From PALSA-1444 sp964291045 (lineage in GTDB: Bacteria > Chlamydiota > Chlamydiia > Chlamydiales > Rhabdochlamydiaceae), in assembly GCF_964291045.1 (NCBI RefSeq), contig NZ_OZ197277.1, positions 1,178,001 through 1,242,000 on the forward strand: DNA of 64,000 nucleotides, written 5' to 3'. The translations under genes and the position numbers were made by a program. Position 1 is the first letter of the stretch. Every line of letters begins with the position of its first letter. Positions 8,575-17,673 of the stretch are shown here, piece after piece. Under the pieces are notes generated by a model. The model saw only the letters and a program-made list of their open reading frames with translations. It made no database searches and had not been told where the DNA came from.

Positions 8575-9186
8575 ATGCTAGTTCCCAACGCCTCTTCTCG
8601 TTATAAAGCGATCTTAATTTTTGGACCGCCAGGCTCTGGAAAAGGGACCTTAGGAAAAGCACTTAAAGAAGATGATCTCTATTTTCACCTCTCTTCTGGA
8701 GATATCTTCCGTAGCCTCTCTAGTGACTCTCCTGCAGGGCAGCTCTATCACTCTTTTGCAGGGCAAGGTCTTTTGCTTCCTGATGATGCGACACTTAAAA
8801 TATGGCACGCCTATGTGGAAGAGCTCATTTTGTCTCAACAGTACGATCCCACGCGTCAAATTCTTCTTCTAGATGGCATACCAAGAACCTCTATTCAAGC
8901 TGAAATGATCAGTAACTTAATCGAGGTCCTCCATGTCATTGTGCTTACAATACCAAGTCCTGATCTCCTCATTACCCGCATGAAAAAAAGAGCGACACTT
9001 GAGGGCCGGGTTGATGATATGGATGAGTCCATTTTAAAAACAAGACTTGGGATCTATGAAAAAACAACCAAGCAGCTTCTAGAGAGATACTCCCCTCACT
9101 TAGTGACATCCATTAATGGAGATCAAACTCCAGAGTCAGTCCTTCAAGATGTTAAAAATACACTACTCAATATTAAGGCTTCTTAA
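8575..9186 (+). CDS. adk: Adenylate kinase / nucleoside monophosphate kinase, short-LID type
   Basis: A 203-residue P-loop kinase that transfers phosphate between ATP and AMP (or UMP/CMP). Motifs are GPPGSGKGT near the N-terminus, 'HLSSGDIFR' in the NMP-binding region, 'LLLDGIPRT' and 'EGRVDDMDESILKTRL'. The segment around GRVDD is short, with no Cys- or Pro-rich LID insertion, as in the AK1/UMP-CMP kinase branch rather than the long bacterial Adk. Substrate preference is therefore uncertain. An in-frame GTG nine bases upstream is also possible. The 3' end overlaps the convergent neighbour by 14 bases. Confidence 0.85.
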   Translation: MLVPNASSRYKAILIFGPPGSGKGTLGKALKEDDLYFHLSSGDIFRSLSSDSPAGQLYHSFAGQGLLLPDDATLKIWHAYVEELILSQQYDPTRQILLLDGIPRTSIQAEMISNLIEVLHVIVLTIPSPDLLITRMKKRATLEGRVDDMDESILKTRLGIYEKTTKQLLERYSPHLVTSINGDQTPESVLQDVKNTLLNIKAS

Positions 9187-10051
9187 GAGGTTTTCCGACA
9201 AATCTTCTCCAATCATTGGAATGATGGCTGTGATGATCGAGGTAGTCTTGTGTAAGCTTACTTAAGAGCTTCGCCCTCTCTTGCAGTTTTCCTATCCTCT
9301 CTTCTTCACTTTCACTTCCAAAAAACTCTTTTAACTTAAGGTGCTCTATAAAAAGACGGTAAACCCTTCTATTTTCAGGGTGACTCTCTAAGAGATAGTG
9401 ATACATCTTAGAGATCACTTCTTTAACAGGAATCTCTTCTGAAACCTTAACTCCTTGAGCCGGGATCTCTCCTGAAAACCCATACCCTTTTTTTTCCCAT
9501 CCTTTCCTCAATGCTTGATAAGATTGAAAGAAGGTTAACATACGGTCTAATGTGACTCTGCCTCCTTCTGTAAGCTTATCTTGAATAGAGTAAACAATCA
9601 GGCTCTTTTCAATAGGGTCTTGCGTAAAAGAGCTTGATCCTCTTCTCAAGGTTTGATTGATGAGGACATGTCTATTGTGTAAAAAAGGGATCTCTTGTCC
9701 GATTTGATGAAGCTTTTCAAAAGAGATCATCGTCTTTGCATAAAACTGTTGAGGATTTCTCTCACACTTTTGATAAAGGGCTAGGGTTTCTTGATAGGCG
9801 AGATAAAACGTAGCTTTTGTTTTAAAAAGATCCCACTTTGCGTGATCTACTTTAGAAGGTGTGAAAAAGTATCCAGCTCCTCCAAGCAATAGGAAGTTTT
9901 TTATCTTATCTCTTAAGGTGTTTGCTGTAGAAAATTTAAAGTACTTTGCCTCAAGATAATCCCTTACAGTAAAGCCGCTTTTTACCTTTTCTTGAAGAAA
10001 CATTTCAAAGGTAGGCTGAGAGGCTAATGTAGTATTTAAAGGTTTTACCAT
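9173..10051 (-). CDS. Conserved-looking protein of unknown function
   Basis: A 292-residue protein, mostly helical and charged, with no recognised motif. A short hydrophobic patch (NFLLLGGAGYFF, residues ~47-58) follows an N-terminal helix. The rest contains helices such as 'MYHYLLESHPENRRVYRLF' and a His-rich stretch 'DYLDHHSHHSNDWRRF' near the C-terminus. No signal peptide is evident. Upstream is a very AT-rich region with GTGATAATAAAATTA, similar to the motif before the T3SS genes. The reading frame and codon use look genuine; it overlaps the convergent kinase gene by 14 bases. Confidence 0.7.
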   Translation of the reverse strand: MVKPLNTTLASQPTFEMFLQEKVKSGFTVRDYLEAKYFKFSTANTLRDKIKNFLLLGGAGYFFTPSKVDHAKWDLFKTKATFYLAYQETLALYQKCERNPQQFYAKTMISFEKLHQIGQEIPFLHNRHVLINQTLRRGSSSFTQDPIEKSLIVYSIQDKLTEGGRVTLDRMLTFFQSYQALRKGWEKKGYGFSGEIPAQGVKVSEEIPVKEVISKMYHYLLESHPENRRVYRLFIEHLKLKEFFGSESEEERIGKLQERAKLLSKLTQDYLDHHSHHSNDWRRFVGKPLKKP

Positions 10052-10163
10052 AACCTTAGCATATCATTTTTTTAATTTTATTATCACTAATTTAAAAAAA
10101 TTAATTATATTAATAAGAAAATGAAATTTTTAAATAACTACAAGGAGAGGGTTTTATTTTCTG

Positions 10164-13100
10164 TTAATGCATTAATCCTGATAAGAAAAACGCTCCCCAT
10201 TGCTCTATGTTATCCCTGTTTTCTTGCATGCCTACCAAAATTGCTTTTTGTAAAGCGTGTGCTTTACTAAGCCTTGGAGTTTCAACGCCTAAGTAGTGTT
10301 GATAAAAGGTCTTCACCATTTTAACAGTCACTTGTGAATCGGGAAGAGGCCAATAGCTAGCAATTGTAGATTTTGCACCTGCTCCTAAAAAAGACCAAAT
10401 CGGTCCAATGCTCCCTTCTTGCATAAGATTACCTCTTCCTAAATGGCAATTGCTCATGAAGGCTAGATCTGCTTTAAGAATCATAGTTGCAATTTCCTCT
10501 GAACGAAATTGTCCAAGAGGGTGTTTATCGTCTTTGGCTAATTTAAAAAGCCCTTTAAAAACAGAATACGGATCAAAGCTAGGATCTAGATTTTCACCAG
10601 GAGACTCATCCATAACACCATGACCTGTCATATGAAGGAGCTGTGAATGCGGCGATTCCTTAAGGATATTTTCTGCTGTTGCCAAAGTCTCTGTGAACAT
10701 TTGCGTTTTTATGGGAACTTTAGAACCTATCTTTTGCTGAAAGATATGTTTTATTTCTTCAACTTCTATTTTGGTAAATTTGAGCTGATTATCCACTGCA
10801 ATAGGGGTTGTAGGATTACCGATTAAAAGAGCCTGATGAGTTGCTAATTTAGGGAGTTTATCAAGAAGAGATAAAACTTTGATCGAAGGAGCTACCGCAA
10901 TAGGATGTTTTTCAATCAGATATTGATCTATAGCTGCATGATAAAACGCTCCAAAGGGAAGATGTGCTAAAAAGCGATCGGGGATAAAAGTAACGGTTTG
11001 AGCCGAATCTGCTGTTGGAAGATAGGAAGCTAGCGGAGCGATGAGGAGTTCATACCAACGAGAGAGATGCCTCTTAAACGGATCTATAGCTTTTACACCT
11101 CGCTGAGCTTTAGGTCTTAGGCCATAAGGAAATGTTTTTAAAATAGTATCAATATCTTTAAATTCACCTAATTGAGAAGAAAGAGTGATTGAAATGGGCT
11201 CTTGCTCAGGGTTTGGGGAAATGATCCAAGCTTGAATAGATTGATTATCTTCAAAATCAATGAGAGAATAGGTGATAAATGTGGTATGAAGTTTCTTAGC
11301 TAGCTCTTTTATTTCCTTGAATGTTAAAGGATCTACAGAGTACATCTTAGACTCCTCGAGAGAGAGTTTTTCCCTAATCAGAGAAGTGAGTGCCCGGGCT
11401 CTTCTACCATCGGAGATTTCTAAAGCTTCTACTGCCTTATTTTGGCAAAGTAGAGTCTTTTCTAAAGTTCTATAAGGTGCTGACCACTTCTCAAATAAGG
11501 TGATCTGCCACTGGGATTTCTTAGCCTCCTGTTGAAGAGATGTAACAATCTGAATGCTTTTATGAAGAGTCTCTTCAGCTTGCTGATATTTTCCTAAACG
11601 GTAATAGGCGTCTCCCAAATTGTTATAAGCCATGCTTTCTGCTATGTGGTCTTGAATATCTTGAGCAATTTTTAAATCTTTCTCATGAAACTCTACCGCT
11701 TGATCATATCCTCCTAAAGAGTAGTAAACTGTTCCTAAATTGTTATAGGCTCCACCTTCTCCTACACGGTCTTGCAGATCTACAGCAATTTTTAAAGCCT
11801 TCTTATGAAGCTCTATTGCTTTAGAGTATTCGCCTAGAGAGGAGTAAGCATTCCCCAAGCTACTATACGATTTCCCCTCTCCTGCATAGTCTTGAAGGTC
11901 TAGAGCAATTTGTAAATCCTGATCATAAAACTTGATTGCTTGATCATATTCTCCTAAAGAATAGTAAGCATTTCCTAAATTACAATAGGCAGTCCCTTTT
12001 CCTACATGATCTTGAATTTCTAAAGCAATTTGTAAACTCTTATCATGAAACTCTATCGCTCTACGGTATTCCCCTAAAGAATCGTAAGCATTTCCCAAAT
12101 TGCAATAAGCTATCTTTTCCCCTACGCGATCTTGAAGTATTAAGGAAATTTTTAATGCCTTATTATGAAGCTCTATTGCCTTACGGTATTTGCCTAAAGA
12201 GTGGTACGCTATCCCCAAATTGCTATAAGCTGTTCCTTCTCCTACACGGTCTTGAAGATCTTGAGCAATCGTTAAACCCTTCTCATAAAACTCTACCGCT
12301 TTAGAGTATTCCCCTAAAGAGTCGTAAACATTTCCCAAATTGTTATAAATCCTCCTTTCATTTACACGGTCTTTAAGCCCTAGAGCAATCGTTAAACTCT
12401 TCTCATGAAACTCGATCGCTTGATGGCATTCTCCTAAAGAACCATAAGCATTTCCCAAGTTACTATAAGCTCTTCCTTCTCCTATGCGGTCTTTTAGATC
12501 TATAGCAATCATTAAATCTTTCTTATGAAACTCTATCGCTTTACGGTATTCTCCTAATGAGTGGTAAGCATTTCCTAAATTACTATAAGCTGTTCCTTCT
12601 CCCATAGGATTTTGAAGATCTTGAGCAATCTTTAATTTCTTATCATAAAGCTCTATCGCCTTACGAGATTCCCCTAAAGAATCATAAGCATTTCCTAAAT
12701 TATTATAAGCTATCCCTTCTCCTATGTGGCCTTGAAAATCTTGGGCAATAGCTAAACCTTTCTTATGAAACTCTATTGCTCTACGGTATTCTCCTAAATT
12801 GTCACAAACATTTCCTAAATTATGATAAATCTTTCCTTCTTCTACACGGTCTTGAAGCTCTTGAGCAATCTTTAAGCCCTTCTCATGAAACTTGATCGCT
12901 TGATGGTATTCCCCTAAAGAATTGTAAGAAATTCCCAAATTGCTATAAGCCGCCCCTTCTCCTACACGATCTTGAAGATCTTGAGCAATCGTTAAAGACT
13001 TTTCATGAAACTTGATCGCTTGATGATATTCCCCTAAAGAATTGTAAGCATTCCCCAAGTTACCATATGCCCTCCCTTCTCCTACGCTATCTTGAAAATC

Positions 13101-14384
13101 TAAAGCAATTTTTAAATCCTTTTCATGATGCTCAATCGCTTTACGATGTTCTCCTAAAGAGTCGTAAGCATTTCCCAAATTGCAATACGATCTCCCCATC
13201 GCCGCATAGTCTTGAAGATCTAAAGCAATTTTTAAATCCTTTTCATGAAATTTGATTGCTTGAGGGTATTTTCCTAAAGAGCAGTAAGCATTGCCCAAAT
13301 TGCCATAAGCTCTTCCTTCTCCTATTTGATCTTTAAGCTCTTGAGCAATAACGAGATCCTTCTCATGACACTCTAATGCTTGAGAGTAATCGCCTAAAGA
13401 ATAGTAAGCATTTCCTAAATTGCAGTAAGCCCTACCTTCTCCTGTACGATCCTGAAGTCCTTGAGCGATTTTTAAATCCTGATTATGAAACTCTATTGCT
13501 TTACGATATTCTCCTAAAGAGTGGTAAGCATTTCCTAAATTGCAATATGATCTCCCTTCCCCTACAAGGTCTTTAAGATCTTGAGCTATCACTAAAGCCT
13601 TTTCATGAAATTCTATCGCTCTATGGTAATCTCCTAGAGAATCGTAAGTATCTCCCAAATTGCAATATGATCTTCCTTCTTCTATAGGGTCTTTAAGCTC
13701 TTGAGCTATAACTAAAGCCTTCTCATGAAACTCTATCGCCCTATGGTATTCTCCTAAAGAATCGTAAGCATCTCCCAAATCGCTGTAAGCTCTTCCTTCT
13801 CCTATTTGGTCTTTAAGCTCTTGAGCTATTTTTAATTTTTTATTATAAAGCCTTATTGTCTTACGGTATTCTCCCGAAGAATCATCACTATCCTCCCAAT
13901 CACTATACGCTCTCTTTTTTCCTCTGCAGCCTTGAGGATCTACAGCAATATTTAATTTTTGATCGTCTTCACTATCTTCATCATGGCTTAATGTCATTGA
14001 TGAGTTTAAACTGTAAGTTTCTGTATCTTCACATTCAGATTTGCTATCTCTTGTATCTTGTAATGAACTTTGTTTTAGCTCGGTTAAAGAAGAAGAGCTC
14101 TTTTGTAATTCAAGGGCATACTCCTTTGTAATCCACTTCAGCACATTTTGTTCTCTAAGAAGATACGGTTTTGTCCGGGCGCTATGACTCCACTTATAGA
14201 TGTTACCTTCATAACTCTTTCCTTTTTTCATTTGTTGCTCTAGTGCATCTTGAATTTTGAAAAGCATCTCAAAGTTTTGAGTAGAAAGATGGTAGAGCCG
14301 GATTTTATGACTGAAAGGCTCTAAAGAAGGAAGTTGTATCTTGACTAAGCCAGCAGTTGTTAAGACATTTAAAGGAATGCTCAT
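10164..14384 (-). CDS. TPR-CHAT protein 1 (1406 aa, about 19-20 TPRs)
   Basis: An N-terminal ~90-residue module (MSIPLNVLTTAGLVKIQLPS) is shared with the neighbouring paralogues. It is followed by a Ser/Asp/Glu-rich linker (~100-165) and about 19-20 TPRs of exactly 40 residues (consensus YxSLGEYxKAIEFHEKxLKIAxxLxDRxGEGxAYxNLGNA). A CHAT domain occupies ~1000-1406. CHAT is a caspase-like cysteine peptidase fold; the His/Cys pair can be placed at H1255 (HMTGHGV) and C1313 (MSNCHLGRG), so the site looks intact. The repeat is close to the LGN/Pins-type TPR and should bind peptides or proteins. Substrate and location are unknown. It is the last gene of a tandem array of three, each with its own upstream sequence. 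Confidence 0.9.
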   Translation of the reverse strand: MSIPLNVLTTAGLVKIQLPSLEPFSHKIRLYHLSTQNFEMLFKIQDALEQQMKKGKSYEGNIYKWSHSARTKPYLLREQNVLKWITKEYALELQKSSSSLTELKQSSLQDTRDSKSECEDTETYSLNSSMTLSHDEDSEDDQKLNIAVDPQGCRGKKRAYSDWEDSDDSSGEYRKTIRLYNKKLKIAQELKDQIGEGRAYSDLGDAYDSLGEYHRAIEFHEKALVIAQELKDPIEEGRSYCNLGDTYDSLGDYHRAIEFHEKALVIAQDLKDLVGEGRSYCNLGNAYHSLGEYRKAIEFHNQDLKIAQGLQDRTGEGRAYCNLGNAYYSLGDYSQALECHEKDLVIAQELKDQIGEGRAYGNLGNAYCSLGKYPQAIKFHEKDLKIALDLQDYAAMGRSYCNLGNAYDSLGEHRKAIEHHEKDLKIALDFQDSVGEGRAYGNLGNAYNSLGEYHQAIKFHEKSLTIAQDLQDRVGEGAAYSNLGISYNSLGEYHQAIKFHEKGLKIAQELQDRVEEGKIYHNLGNVCDNLGEYRRAIEFHKKGLAIAQDFQGHIGEGIAYNNLGNAYDSLGESRKAIELYDKKLKIAQDLQNPMGEGTAYSNLGNAYHSLGEYRKAIEFHKKDLMIAIDLKDRIGEGRAYSNLGNAYGSLGECHQAIEFHEKSLTIALGLKDRVNERRIYNNLGNVYDSLGEYSKAVEFYEKGLTIAQDLQDRVGEGTAYSNLGIAYHSLGKYRKAIELHNKALKISLILQDRVGEKIAYCNLGNAYDSLGEYRRAIEFHDKSLQIALEIQDHVGKGTAYCNLGNAYYSLGEYDQAIKFYDQDLQIALDLQDYAGEGKSYSSLGNAYSSLGEYSKAIELHKKALKIAVDLQDRVGEGGAYNNLGTVYYSLGGYDQAVEFHEKDLKIAQDIQDHIAESMAYNNLGDAYYRLGKYQQAEETLHKSIQIVTSLQQEAKKSQWQITLFEKWSAPYRTLEKTLLCQNKAVEALEISDGRRARALTSLIREKLSLEESKMYSVDPLTFKEIKELAKKLHTTFITYSLIDFEDNQSIQAWIISPNPEQEPISITLSSQLGEFKDIDTILKTFPYGLRPKAQRGVKAIDPFKRHLSRWYELLIAPLASYLPTADSAQTVTFIPDRFLAHLPFGAFYHAAIDQYLIEKHPIAVAPSIKVLSLLDKLPKLATHQALLIGNPTTPIAVDNQLKFTKIEVEEIKHIFQQKIGSKVPIKTQMFTETLATAENILKESPHSQLLHMTGHGVMDESPGENLDPSFDPYSVFKGLFKLAKDDKHPLGQFRSEEIATMILKADLAFMSNCHLGRGNLMQEGSIGPIWSFLGAGAKSTIASYWPLPDSQVTVKMVKTFYQHYLGVETPRLSKAHALQKAILVGMQENRDNIEQWGAFFLSGLMH
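11580..13905 (-). repeat. 120-bp tandem repeat array encoding TPRs in TPR-CHAT 1
   Basis: About 19 tandem units of exactly 120 bp encode 40-residue TPRs. The phase stays constant through the array: the 'CCTAAAGA' and 'TTCCCAAATTG' blocks recur at the same offset every 120 bases. Units differ by scattered substitutions, so the array is old or diversified under selection. Confidence 0.92.
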
Positions 14385-14627
14385 GGATATCTCCTATGCA
14401 TTTAACTCAATATAAAACTTAAAAATCAAATATTACATAGGGCTGGTACTTTCTGTCATCACAATGATACACTTCCTAAATCTGATAGGTTCAAGAGGAG
14501 AGAAAAGACTTGAATAAACCTAGCAGTAGACTAAAGATATTATAAATTTTAGAGCTCTTTAGCCTACATGATGATACATAAATTGGAATACGTCAGTTCT
14601 ACCGCAAAGATAATTTTTTATTCCTCT

Positions 14628-17450
14628 CTAATTCATTAATCCTGATAAGAAAAACGCTCCCCACTGCTCTATGTTATCCCTGTTTTCTTGCATGCCTATG
14701 AGAATTGCTTCTCGTAAAGCGTGTGCTTTACTAAGCCTTGGAGTTTCAACGCCTAAGTAGTGTTGATAAAAGGTCTTCACCATTTTAACCGTGACTTGTG
14801 AATCGGGAAGAGGCCAATAGCTAGCAATTGTAGATTTTGCGCCTGCTCCTAAAAAAGACCAAATGGGTCCAATGCTACCTTCCATCTTAAGATTGCCTCT
14901 TCCTAAATGGCAAGCGCTCATGAAGACAAGCTCTGCTTTAAGCGTCATAGTTGCAATCTCCTTAGAATGGAGTTGTCCAAGGGGATGATGATCATCTTTA
15001 GCTAACTTAAAAAGCCCTTTAAAAACAGAGTGAGGATCAAGACTATCTTGGGTTATTTCTTCCATAACTCCATGTCCTGCGATATGAATGAATTGAGAGA
15101 GAGGAGCCTCTTTGAGCAAAGTATCTGCTGTCGCAAGAGCCTCTGTAAACATTTGCGTTTTTAAAGGTATTTCAGAAGCTATCTTTTGATGAAAAATATT
15201 TTTTATTTCTGCAACTTCTAACTGGGTAAATCTTAGCTGATTATCTGCTTCAATAGATCCTATAGAATGCCCCATTATAAGAGCTTGACTAGCTGATGAC
15301 TTAGGAAGTTTATCAAGCAGCGATAAAACTTTAATCGAAGGAGCTACCGAAATGGGATGCTTTTCAATGAGGTATTGATCTGTAGCTGCATGATAAAACG
15401 CTCCAAAGGGAAGATGTGCTAAAACTCGATCAGGAATAAAGGTAAGACTTTGATTTAAACCTGCTCCTGAAAGATAAGGAGTTAGCGGCGCGATGAAGAG
15501 TTCATACCAATAGGAGAGGTGCTTCTTAAACGGATCTGTAGCTTTTATACCACGCTCAGCTTTGGGTCTTGGACCATAAGGAAATGTGCTTAAAATGGTA
15601 TTAATATCTTTAAACTCATCTAGACGAGAAGGAAGATAGATTAAGGTACGCTCTTGATTTGGGTTAGGAGAAACTATCCAAGCTTGAATAGAGGGATCTT
15701 TATCAAAGTTCACTAGAGAATAGATAATAAATGTTGTATGAAGTTTTTCAGCTAAATCCTTCATTTCTTTATATGTTAAAGGAGCTAGAGAAGAGGTCTT
15801 AGGGACTTCTAACGGGAATTTTTCTAGGGTCAAAGAAGCTAGCGCCCGGGCCCGTCTACTATCTGAGATTTCTAAAGCTTCTATGATCTTATCCTGACAA
15901 AGTAGAGCCTTTTCTAGAGAGAGATATGATGATGATAACTCTTCGAATAAGGTGATCTGCCACTGGGATTTTTTGACGTTTTGTTGAAGAACTGCATTAA
16001 TATGAATACTTTTCTGAAAATACGCTTCTGCTCGCTTATACTGCTTTAAATGATGATAGAGGTTTCCTAACCTATTATAACAATTTCTTTCTTCTGCAGG
16101 GTTTTTAAGCTGCCTAACAATGGCTAAAGCCTTATTATGAAATTTAATAGCTGCTCTGTAATCGTTTAAAGCTCCATAGACATTTCCTAACCCCGCATAG
16201 ACAACTCCTTCTGTTAAGCGATCTTTACGCTCTAAAGCACGCTTTAAAGCCTTCTTATAATACATGGTTGCATCAGGATACAACCTTAAAATAGTACAGA
16301 TATATCCCAAATTCCCATAAGCTTCCCCTTCTCCTTGTTGATCTTTAAGTTCTTGAGCAATCTTTAATACCTGATTATAATAATGAATTGCTTTGCTGTA
16401 TTCCTTTAAAGACTCATAAGCTACTCCCCAATTATTATAACTTCTTCTCTCTGCTATATGGTCTCCACGCTTTAGAGCAATCTTTAATTCCTGCTCGTGA
16501 AATTCAATAGCTCTACGAGGCTCTCCTAAAGATTTGTAAACATTTGCTAAATTGCAATAAGCTTTTCCTTCTCCCTCTTCATCTTTAAGCTCCCTGGCAA
16601 TGACTAAGCATCTCTCATGATGCTCTATTGCCTTAAGATACTCTCCTAAGAATGTGTAAGCCATTCCCAAACAGCTATGAGTCTTCCCCTCTCCTGCTCG
16701 GTCTTTAAATTCTTGAGTGATGATTAAAGCCTTATTATGATACTCAACGGATTTAAGAGAGTCTTTTAAAGAGGCATAACTTTTTCCTAAATTCCCATAA
16801 GCTCTTCCCTCCCCTTCACGGTCTTGAAGGTCTACAGCAATCGCTAAATGCTTATTATGAAAGTCAATGGCTTGATCATGTTCTCTTAAAAGGTGATAAA
16901 CGTTTCCTAAATTGCAATAAGCTATTCCTTCTCCCTCTTGGTCTTTAAGCTCCCTGGCAATTTTTAAAGCCCTCTCATGAAACTGCATTGCTTGGGGATA
17001 ATCTCCTAAATATTTGTAGGCTCTTCCCAAATTGCTATAACACCTTCCTTCTCTTATACGGTCTTTAAGCTGTATAACTATCTCTAAATATTTCTTGTAA
17101 CACGTAATTGCCTCGGAATACTCTTTTGAAGCATGGTAAGTATCCCCTTGGTTTTGATAAGCGCTGACCTCGTCTAACTGGAAAACATGCTCTTTTGCAA
17201 TAAGCTTAAAAATTTTTCTCCCTTTTAAAAGATAGGGTCTAACTTGAATGTCTTTGAACATTTGATTGATCATTCCTTCATAAATTTTCCCTTTCATTTC
17301 CAATTCAAATAGGGTCTGAACTTTTGCAACCCCTTCTGGTGTTGGATCAGAAAAAAAATAGAGCCGGATTTTATCACTAGAAGAGTCTGAAGAAGGAATC
17401 TGTATCTTGGTTAAGCCAGCAGTTGTTAAGATATTTGAAGAAATGCTCAT
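14628..17450 (-). CDS. TPR-CHAT protein 2 (940 aa, about 10 TPRs)
   Basis: A 940-residue paralogue with the same three-part design: N-terminal module (1-95, containing 'DPTPEGVAKVQTLFELEMKG'), about 10 TPRs of 40 residues, and a CHAT domain from about 530. The catalytic pair is placed at H793 (HIAGHGV) and C847 (MSACHLGRG). Its TPR sequences are more divergent from one another than those of proteins 1 and 3. The last ~90 residues are almost identical to those of protein 1 (for example YWPLPDSQVTVKMVKTFYQH). CHAT proteins with TPRs act as proteases in several bacterial systems; here the partner is unknown. Confidence 0.9.
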   Translation of the reverse strand: MSISSNILTTAGLTKIQIPSSDSSSDKIRLYFFSDPTPEGVAKVQTLFELEMKGKIYEGMINQMFKDIQVRPYLLKGRKIFKLIAKEHVFQLDEVSAYQNQGDTYHASKEYSEAITCYKKYLEIVIQLKDRIREGRCYSNLGRAYKYLGDYPQAMQFHERALKIARELKDQEGEGIAYCNLGNVYHLLREHDQAIDFHNKHLAIAVDLQDREGEGRAYGNLGKSYASLKDSLKSVEYHNKALIITQEFKDRAGEGKTHSCLGMAYTFLGEYLKAIEHHERCLVIARELKDEEGEGKAYCNLANVYKSLGEPRRAIEFHEQELKIALKRGDHIAERRSYNNWGVAYESLKEYSKAIHYYNQVLKIAQELKDQQGEGEAYGNLGYICTILRLYPDATMYYKKALKRALERKDRLTEGVVYAGLGNVYGALNDYRAAIKFHNKALAIVRQLKNPAEERNCYNRLGNLYHHLKQYKRAEAYFQKSIHINAVLQQNVKKSQWQITLFEELSSSYLSLEKALLCQDKIIEALEISDSRRARALASLTLEKFPLEVPKTSSLAPLTYKEMKDLAEKLHTTFIIYSLVNFDKDPSIQAWIVSPNPNQERTLIYLPSRLDEFKDINTILSTFPYGPRPKAERGIKATDPFKKHLSYWYELFIAPLTPYLSGAGLNQSLTFIPDRVLAHLPFGAFYHAATDQYLIEKHPISVAPSIKVLSLLDKLPKSSASQALIMGHSIGSIEADNQLRFTQLEVAEIKNIFHQKIASEIPLKTQMFTEALATADTLLKEAPLSQFIHIAGHGVMEEITQDSLDPHSVFKGLFKLAKDDHHPLGQLHSKEIATMTLKAELVFMSACHLGRGNLKMEGSIGPIWSFLGAGAKSTIASYWPLPDSQVTVKMVKTFYQHYLGVETPRLSKAHALREAILIGMQENRDNIEQWGAFFLSGLMN
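16000..17160 (-). repeat. 120-bp tandem repeat array encoding TPRs in TPR-CHAT 2
   Basis: About 10 units of 120 bp encode 40-residue TPRs with NLG/EGxAYxNLG cores. Identity between units is lower than in the flanking paralogues. Confidence 0.85.
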
Positions 17451-17673
17451 GAATATTTCCTGCGCGTTGAATTAACCATAGAATATTATCATACTAGTAC
17501 TCTCTGTTATCAAAGTGCTCAGCTTCTTAGAACTAAAGGATTAAAGAGAGAGAACCTTGAATAACCTAAGCAGTAGACTAAAGATACCCTAAAGTTTAGA
17601 GATCTTTAGTCAACAGATGATCAATAAATTTTAATGCATCGATTCTAATGTTTAGAGGGTTTTTTATTCCTCT

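Noticed and set aside
13067..13576. Several plus-strand frames inside the TPR arrays (also near 11936, 42773 and 43493)
   Set aside because: They recur with the 120-bp period because they are antisense shadows of the repeated TPR units; they are not independent genes.
11580..13905. CRISPR-like array
   Set aside because: The period is 120 bp, the units are coding and in frame, and there are no short identical repeats separated by unique spacers.
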